A DNA stretch of 64,000 nucleotides from Hyphomicrobiales bacterium (GTDB lineage: Bacteria; Pseudomonadota; Alphaproteobacteria; Rhizobiales; Rhizobiaceae). The notes under the pieces were generated by a model. That model did not search any database. It was not told the DNA's origin and saw nothing but the letters and a program-made list of their open reading frames with translations. The stretch lies in contig JAFKJY010000044.1 in the NCBI GenBank assembly GCA_017305835.1, positions 19,491 to 83,490 of the forward strand, given 5' to 3'. The number at the start of each line of letters is the position of its first letter. Position 1 is the first letter of the stretch. Of this stretch, positions 60,172 through 64,000 are shown piece by piece. The translations under genes were made by a program, and so were the position numbers.

Positions 60172-63100
60172 ATGAGCGCCTCACCTTCCGAAAACAGCGG
60201 CAGCGGCCTCACCGCCCTGTTCATCCGGCGCCCGGTGCTGGCGCTGGTGCTCAACACGCTGCTGGTCGTGGCCGGGCTCGCCGCCCTGTTCGGCGTCGAG
60301 ATCCGCGAGCTGCCCGACGTCGATCGCCCGGTCATCACCATCACCACCGACTATACCGGCGCCTCGGCCGAATCGATCGACCGCGAAGTGACCGGCCGCA
60401 TCGAGGGCGCGGTCGCGCGCGTCTCCGGCGTCAAGTCGATCTCGTCCGCCTCCTCCTTCGGCCGCAGCCGCGTCACCGTCGAGTTCAACGACGGCGTCAA
60501 TCTCGACGTCGCCGCCTCCGACATGCGCGACGCCGTCGGCCGCATCCAGAACCAGCTTCCCGACGACGTCGACCCGCCGCGCATCGTCAAGGCCGACGCC
60601 GACGCGCAGGCCGTCATGCGGCTGGCGGTGACGTCCAATTCCATGTCCGTGCAGGACATGACGATCCTGATCGAGGACCAGATCCTCGACGCGCTGTCGG
60701 CCGTGCCGGGCGTGGCCGACGTGCAGGTCTTCGGCGACCGGCAGAAGGTCTTCCTCGTCGACATCGACCAGAGCCGGCTGGCGAGCCTCGGCCTCACCAT
60801 CGCCGACGTCGGCAACGCGCTCGCCACCGTCTCCTTCGACGCCCCGGCCGGCTCGCTGACCTCGAACACGCAGGACCTGATCGTGCGCGCCTCCGCCGCG
60901 GTCACCACGCCGGCGGAGTTCGAGGACATCGTCATCAACGGCAAGGCCCGCCTCGGCGACGTCGCCAAGGTGACGCTCGGCGCCGACATCGGCCAGTCGC
61001 AGCTCTTCGCCAACGGCAAGACCGGCATCGGCATGGGCATCGTGCGGCAGGCCCAGTCGAACACGCTGGAGATCTCGAAGGGCGTGCAGGCCGCGGTCGA
61101 CGCGCTGTCGAAGTCGCTGCCCAAAGGCGTCGACATCTTCATCACCGGCGACGACGCCACCTTCATCAACGGCGCCATCCACGAGGTCGAGATCGCGCTC
61201 GGCCTGTCGGTGTCGATCGTGCTGGTCATCATCTTCATCTTCCTGTGGGACTGGCGCGCCACCATCATTCCGGCGATCGCCATGCCGGTGGCGCTGACCG
61301 CCTCGATCGCGGCGATCTACCTCGCCGGCTTCTCGATCAACATCCTGACCCTGCTCGCCCTCGTGCTCGCCACCGGCCTCGTCGTCGACGACGCCATCGT
61401 GGTGCTGGAAAACATCGTGCGCCGTCGCAACGAGGGGCTCGGGCCGCGGGCGGCGGCCGTGCTCGGCACCAAGGAGGTGTTCTTCGCCGTCGTCGCCACC
61501 ACCGCGACGCTGATCGCCGTGTTCGTGCCGCTCTCCTTCCTGCCCGGCCAGACCGGCGGCCTGTTCCGCGAGTTCGGCTTCGTGCTGGCGATCGCGGTGT
61601 TCCTGTCCTCGATCGTGGCGCTGTCGCTGTGTCCGATGCTGGCCTCGCGCATGCTCGGCTCGCACGAGGAGCACGGCTCCCATGGCGGCATCGTCGGCGG
61701 CATCGGCAGCTTCTTCGCCGCGCTCTACCGGCGCACGCTGGCGGCCGCGCTCAACGCGCCGATGGTCGTGCTGGTCGTGGCGCTGCTGTTCGCCGGCCTT
61801 GCGGCCGCCCTGTTCGGCACCATCCGCTCCGAGCTGACGCCGACCGAGGACCGCTCGACCGCCTTCCTGCGCATCTCGGCGCCGCAGGGCGTCAGCCTCG
61901 ACTACCTGTCGCAGAACATCCGCGAGATCGAGCGGCTGATCCAGCCGCTGCGCGATTCCGGCGAGATCGTCGCCACCTTCGCCTCGGCCGGCTCGCAGGG
62001 CGTCTCCAATGCGGGCTTCATGGCGCTGACTCTGGCCCCCTGGGACCAGCGCACCCGCACGCAGCAGCAGATCCTGGCCGACGTGCAGAAGCGCATCGCC
62101 TCGGTGCGCGGCGTGCGCGCCTTCCCGTTCCAGCCCAACAGCCTCGGCATCCGCGGCGCCGGCAGCGGCCTGCAGTTCGCCATCGTCGGCAACAACTACC
62201 AGGAGCTCAACGCGGCGGCCGGCAAGATCGTCGAGGCGCTCGACAAGGATCCGCTCTTCGACCAGCCGCGCCTGTCGACCGACATCACCCAGCCGCAGCT
62301 CTCGGTCGTGGTCGACCGCGACCGCGCCTCCGACCTCGGCATCGACATCTCCGGGCTGGCCACCGCCATGCAGGCCATGCTCGACGGCCGCAAGATCGGC
62401 TCGGTATTCATCAACGACCGCTCCTTCGACGTGAAGCTGGTCTCGACCACCAACCCGGTCAACGACCCGACCGACCTGGAGAACATCTTCCTGCGCGCCC
62501 GCGACGGCCGCTACGTGCCGATGTCGACCATCGCCTCGCTGACCGAGCAGGCGGTGGCGCCGTCGCTGTCGCGCGAGCAGCAGATGCGCTCGGTCGCCAT
62601 CACCACCGGGCTCGGCCAGGGCGTCGCGCTCGGCACCGCCTACCAAGCCGCGCAGGCGATCGCCGCGCCCCTGATGCCGACCGGCAGCCGCATCGTGCCG
62701 CTGGCCGAGGCCGCCACGCTGGGCGAGACGTCGAGCGGCATGGTGACCATCTTCGGCTTCGCCGTCGTCATCATCCTGCTCGTGCTGGCCGCCCAGTTCG
62801 AGAGCTTCGTCTCGGCCGTCATCATCATGGCGACCGTGCCGCTCGGGCTTGCCTGCGCGGTGTTCGCGCTGCTGCTCACCGGCACCAGCCTCAACGTCTA
62901 CAGCCAGATCGGCCTCGTCATGCTGATCGGCATCATGGCCAAGAACGGCATCCTGATCGTCGAGTTCGCCAACCAGCTCCGCGACCGCGGCTACGGCGTG
63001 CGCGAGGCGATCGCCCAGGCCGCCAACATCCGCCTGCGGCCGGTGCTGATGACGATGATCTGCACCGTCGTCGCGGGCGTGCCGCTGGTGCTCGCCAGCG

Positions 63101-63306
63101 GCGCCGGCGCCGAGGCCCGCATCGCGCTCGGCTGGGTGATCGTCGGCGGGCTCGGCCTGTCGACGCTCTCGACCCTCTATCTGACGCCCGTCGCCTACCT
63201 TCTGCTGGGCCGCTTCGTCACGCCGAAGGTCGAGGAAGCCAAGCGCCTCGCCCGCGAGCTCGAAGCCGCGGAACAGCCCCACGCCCCGCCCGCCCCGGCG
63301 GAGTAA
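60172..63306 (+). CDS. RND multidrug/heavy-substrate efflux transporter (HAE1 type)
   Basis: A 1044-residue inner-membrane proton-driven exporter with 12 helices and two large periplasmic loops. The proton relay is in TM4, GLVVDDAIVVLENIVRR (paired Asp), and the N-terminal FIRRPVLALVLNTLLVVAGL and C-terminal GIMAKNGILIVEFANQLRDRG blocks are hallmarks of the AcrB/HAE1 class. No TolC-type channel gene or regulator adjoins it, so it must use a channel from elsewhere. The frame is unusually clear of stops on the opposite strand too, a GC effect, not a second gene. Confidence 0.94.
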   Translation: MSASPSENSGSGLTALFIRRPVLALVLNTLLVVAGLAALFGVEIRELPDVDRPVITITTDYTGASAESIDREVTGRIEGAVARVSGVKSISSASSFGRSRVTVEFNDGVNLDVAASDMRDAVGRIQNQLPDDVDPPRIVKADADAQAVMRLAVTSNSMSVQDMTILIEDQILDALSAVPGVADVQVFGDRQKVFLVDIDQSRLASLGLTIADVGNALATVSFDAPAGSLTSNTQDLIVRASAAVTTPAEFEDIVINGKARLGDVAKVTLGADIGQSQLFANGKTGIGMGIVRQAQSNTLEISKGVQAAVDALSKSLPKGVDIFITGDDATFINGAIHEVEIALGLSVSIVLVIIFIFLWDWRATIIPAIAMPVALTASIAAIYLAGFSINILTLLALVLATGLVVDDAIVVLENIVRRRNEGLGPRAAAVLGTKEVFFAVVATTATLIAVFVPLSFLPGQTGGLFREFGFVLAIAVFLSSIVALSLCPMLASRMLGSHEEHGSHGGIVGGIGSFFAALYRRTLAAALNAPMVVLVVALLFAGLAAALFGTIRSELTPTEDRSTAFLRISAPQGVSLDYLSQNIREIERLIQPLRDSGEIVATFASAGSQGVSNAGFMALTLAPWDQRTRTQQQILADVQKRIASVRGVRAFPFQPNSLGIRGAGSGLQFAIVGNNYQELNAAAGKIVEALDKDPLFDQPRLSTDITQPQLSVVVDRDRASDLGIDISGLATAMQAMLDGRKIGSVFINDRSFDVKLVSTTNPVNDPTDLENIFLRARDGRYVPMSTIASLTEQAVAPSLSREQQMRSVAITTGLGQGVALGTAYQAAQAIAAPLMPTGSRIVPLAEAATLGETSSGMVTIFGFAVVIILLVLAAQFESFVSAVIIMATVPLGLACAVFALLLTGTSLNVYSQIGLVMLIGIMAKNGILIVEFANQLRDRGYGVREAIAQAANIRLRPVLMTMICTVVAGVPLVLASGAGAEARIALGWVIVGGLGLSTLSTLYLTPVAYLLLGRFVTPKVEEAKRLARELEAAEQPHAPPAPAE

Positions 63307-63307
63307 C

Positions 63308-63334
63308 GTCCCCTCCCCTCAAGGGGGAGGGGAC
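63308..63334 (+). terminator. Hairpin after the RND gene
   Basis: Perfect 11-bp stem, GTCCCCTCCCC (63308-63318) with GGGGAGGGGAC (63324-63334), loop TCAAG, starting two bases after the stop codon. Without a T run it may act with Rho or protect the 3' end. Confidence 0.5.
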
Positions 63335-63374
63335 ATGATCTCTCGTCGCCACGCCCCGTTTCCGGTCTGGCCAT

Positions 63375-63660
63375 TGTCAAAGAACGCCCACCGAAAGGTG
63401 GGAAGACGGGCGGCCGTTGGGTCGCTCGTAAGCAGATAGCGTGCGGCCTCGCGGCCGCCCGTCCGGCGATTTTTCACCGCGCCCGTTCCGCTTCCCCCCG
63501 CTTCGCCCTTGAGAGGCTTCGCGGGGTTCTAGTGAACCGTCCGTCACGCCCGGCCCGTAGTGGCCGAGGGGGAACCCCTGGGCGCGGCGTCCCCGGACCG
63601 GCCTTACGGGGGACCGGGCGGAGGCGCCGTCTCCTTTCCGCACGTCCACCGTCATGACCG
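63375..63660 (-). ncRNA. Candidate structured non-coding RNA region
   Basis: This stretch has several perfect inverted repeats: GACGGGCGGCCG (63405-63416) with CGGCCGCCCGTC (63452-63463), CCCACC (63387-63392) with GGTGGG (63397-63402) around GAAA, and GTTCTAGTGAAC (63525-63536). Read on the - strand, the CCCACC/GGTGGG hairpin is followed by CGTTCTTT, which resembles a terminator. An open frame crosses it on the - strand but codes for a low-complexity Arg/Pro/Gly-rich peptide with no recognised domain. I do not recognise a known RNA family. A dispersed palindromic repeat is an equally good reading. Confidence 0.25.
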
Positions 63661-63719
63661 GCGTTCCCGCGAAAGGAGCCGGACAAGGATAGGGGAGCGG
63701 CGGGAGACGGGGACAGACG

Positions 63720-63750
63720 CGGCAGTCGGCGGTCGGCAATCGGCAGTCGG
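63720..63750. repeat. Four 7-bp tandem repeats CGGCRRT
   Basis: CGGCAGT, CGGCGGT, CGGCAAT and CGGCAGT follow directly, then CGG. Such degenerate 7-mers recur in intergenic DNA of Hyphomicrobiales. They have no spacers, so this is not a CRISPR array. Confidence 0.7.
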
Positions 63751-63820
63751 GCCAAGGAGTTGGGCGGCGCGGGGCAGCGCGGTTTATCCACGCCCGGCGT
63801 GCTGGCGCCAACCTCTCCAC

Positions 63821-63949
63821 CGCGTCATCCCGGCCAAGGGAGCGAAGCGACCGCGAGCCGGGACCCATTCCGTGACCTCGCCAATGTCACGGAATGGGTC
63901 CCGGATACGAACCGCTCGCTGCGCTCGCGGTTCGTTCCGGGATGACGCG
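63821..63949. repeat. Nested palindromic intergenic repeat (REP/RIME-like)
   Basis: Outer arms CGCGTCATCCCGG (63821-63833) and CCGGGATGACGCG (63937-63949). Inside lies a 19-bp perfect inverted repeat, CCGGGACCCATTCCGTGAC (63858-63876) and GTCACGGAATGGGTCCCGG (63886-63904), with a nine-base loop, followed by a second hairpin, CGAACCGC (63908-63915) with GCGGTTCG (63927-63934). Dispersed elements with CGTCATCCCGG ends are common in intergenic DNA of this order. No transposase or target duplication is seen here. Confidence 0.75.
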
Positions 63950-64000
63950 CGGAGAGGGAGGCGTCGGCGTGGCGCTCGGTCGCAACGAAAAAGGCCGCGC

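Noticed and set aside
60181..63282. Open frame of 1033 codons opposite the RND pump gene
   Set aside because: It is the exact shadow of the RND gene; the translation is His/Asp/Arg-rich low complexity. The + strand frame has all RND motifs.
63720..63750. Possible CRISPR-like repeat
   Set aside because: Units are 7 bp with no spacers and no cas genes are present in the window.
63377..63868. 163-codon - strand frame near the right end
   Set aside because: Composition is Arg/Pro/Gly-rich, it runs through tandem repeats and palindromes, and no ribosome site or domain is seen. Treated as non-coding.

Overview
The window is a GC-rich stretch that looks like a chromosome of an alphaproteobacterium of the order Hyphomicrobiales, possibly a Phyllobacteriaceae (Mesorhizobium-like) soil bacterium. 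This placement is inference. It rests on the very high GC content, the density of solute ABC transporters with dedicated catabolic enzymes, the Tat-type binding proteins, and dispersed palindromic repeats of the CGTCATCCCGG type near the right end. No rRNA, tRNA, CRISPR array, insertion sequence, integrase or phage gene was seen. Almost all DNA is coding; the only gene-free stretches over 300 bp are 43506-43818 and 63307-64000.

Region 1 (1-7608, +) is a branched-chain-amino-acid-type (Liv) ABC system with two related Tat-exported binding proteins that flank a phloretin/DAPG-hydrolase-like (PhlG family) protein, followed by a beta-keto acid cleavage enzyme (BKACE, DUF849). Region 2 (7645-15680, -) is an apparent eight-gene operon: RidA protein, NitT/TauT-type permease and ATPase, LLM flavin monooxygenase, amidase, NitT/TauT binding protein, TPP-dependent enzyme and 2-keto-4-pentenoate hydratase. 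Region 3 (15909-24993) holds a carboxymuconolactone decarboxylase-like protein, an NADPH-FMN reductase, a GntR and a TetR regulator, an acyl-CoA synthetase, then a + strand cassette of a phosphotriesterase-family hydrolase, class III aminotransferase, SDR and a second BKACE. Regions 2 and 3 are tied together by a perfect 39-bp element that occurs twice in opposite orientation (15796-15834 and 20764-20802). Each copy holds two 17-bp TetR-like palindromes and a pair of divergent sigma70-type promoters, so one TetR protein probably controls both transcription units.

Region 4 (24997-37004) is a rhamnoside or deoxy-sugar locus: GH78 alpha-L-rhamnosidase, a CUT1 sugar ABC transporter, a FadR-type GntR, an FAD-linked oxidase and, divergently, a sugar lactonase, SDR, aldose dehydrogenase and the transporter ATPase. 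A FadR-consensus palindrome sits between the divergent arms. Region 5 (37095-40325) is a rearranged ybhN/clsB/ybhP-like set (phospholipase D, UPF0104 membrane protein, EEP-family phosphatase). Region 6 (40407-48115) has an ABC-2 exporter with a membrane-anchored NEW3 protein, a GH15 glucoamylase/trehalase and a PQQ-dependent glucose dehydrogenase.

Region 7 (48292-58726) is a Pot/Fbp-type ABC transporter followed by an Fe-dependent alcohol dehydrogenase, DUF2569 protein, aldehyde dehydrogenase, glutamine-synthetase-like ligase and N-formylglutamate amidohydrolase-like protein, with a divergent RpiR regulator. The enzyme order suggests gamma-glutamylation of an amine; the alcohol dehydrogenase and the absence of an amine oxidase point to an amino alcohol such as ethanolamine rather than a polyamine. 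Region 8 (58962-63306) is an RND efflux pair without an outer-membrane channel. The right end (63307-64000) is gene-poor and rich in inverted repeats, and may encode a structured RNA on the - strand.
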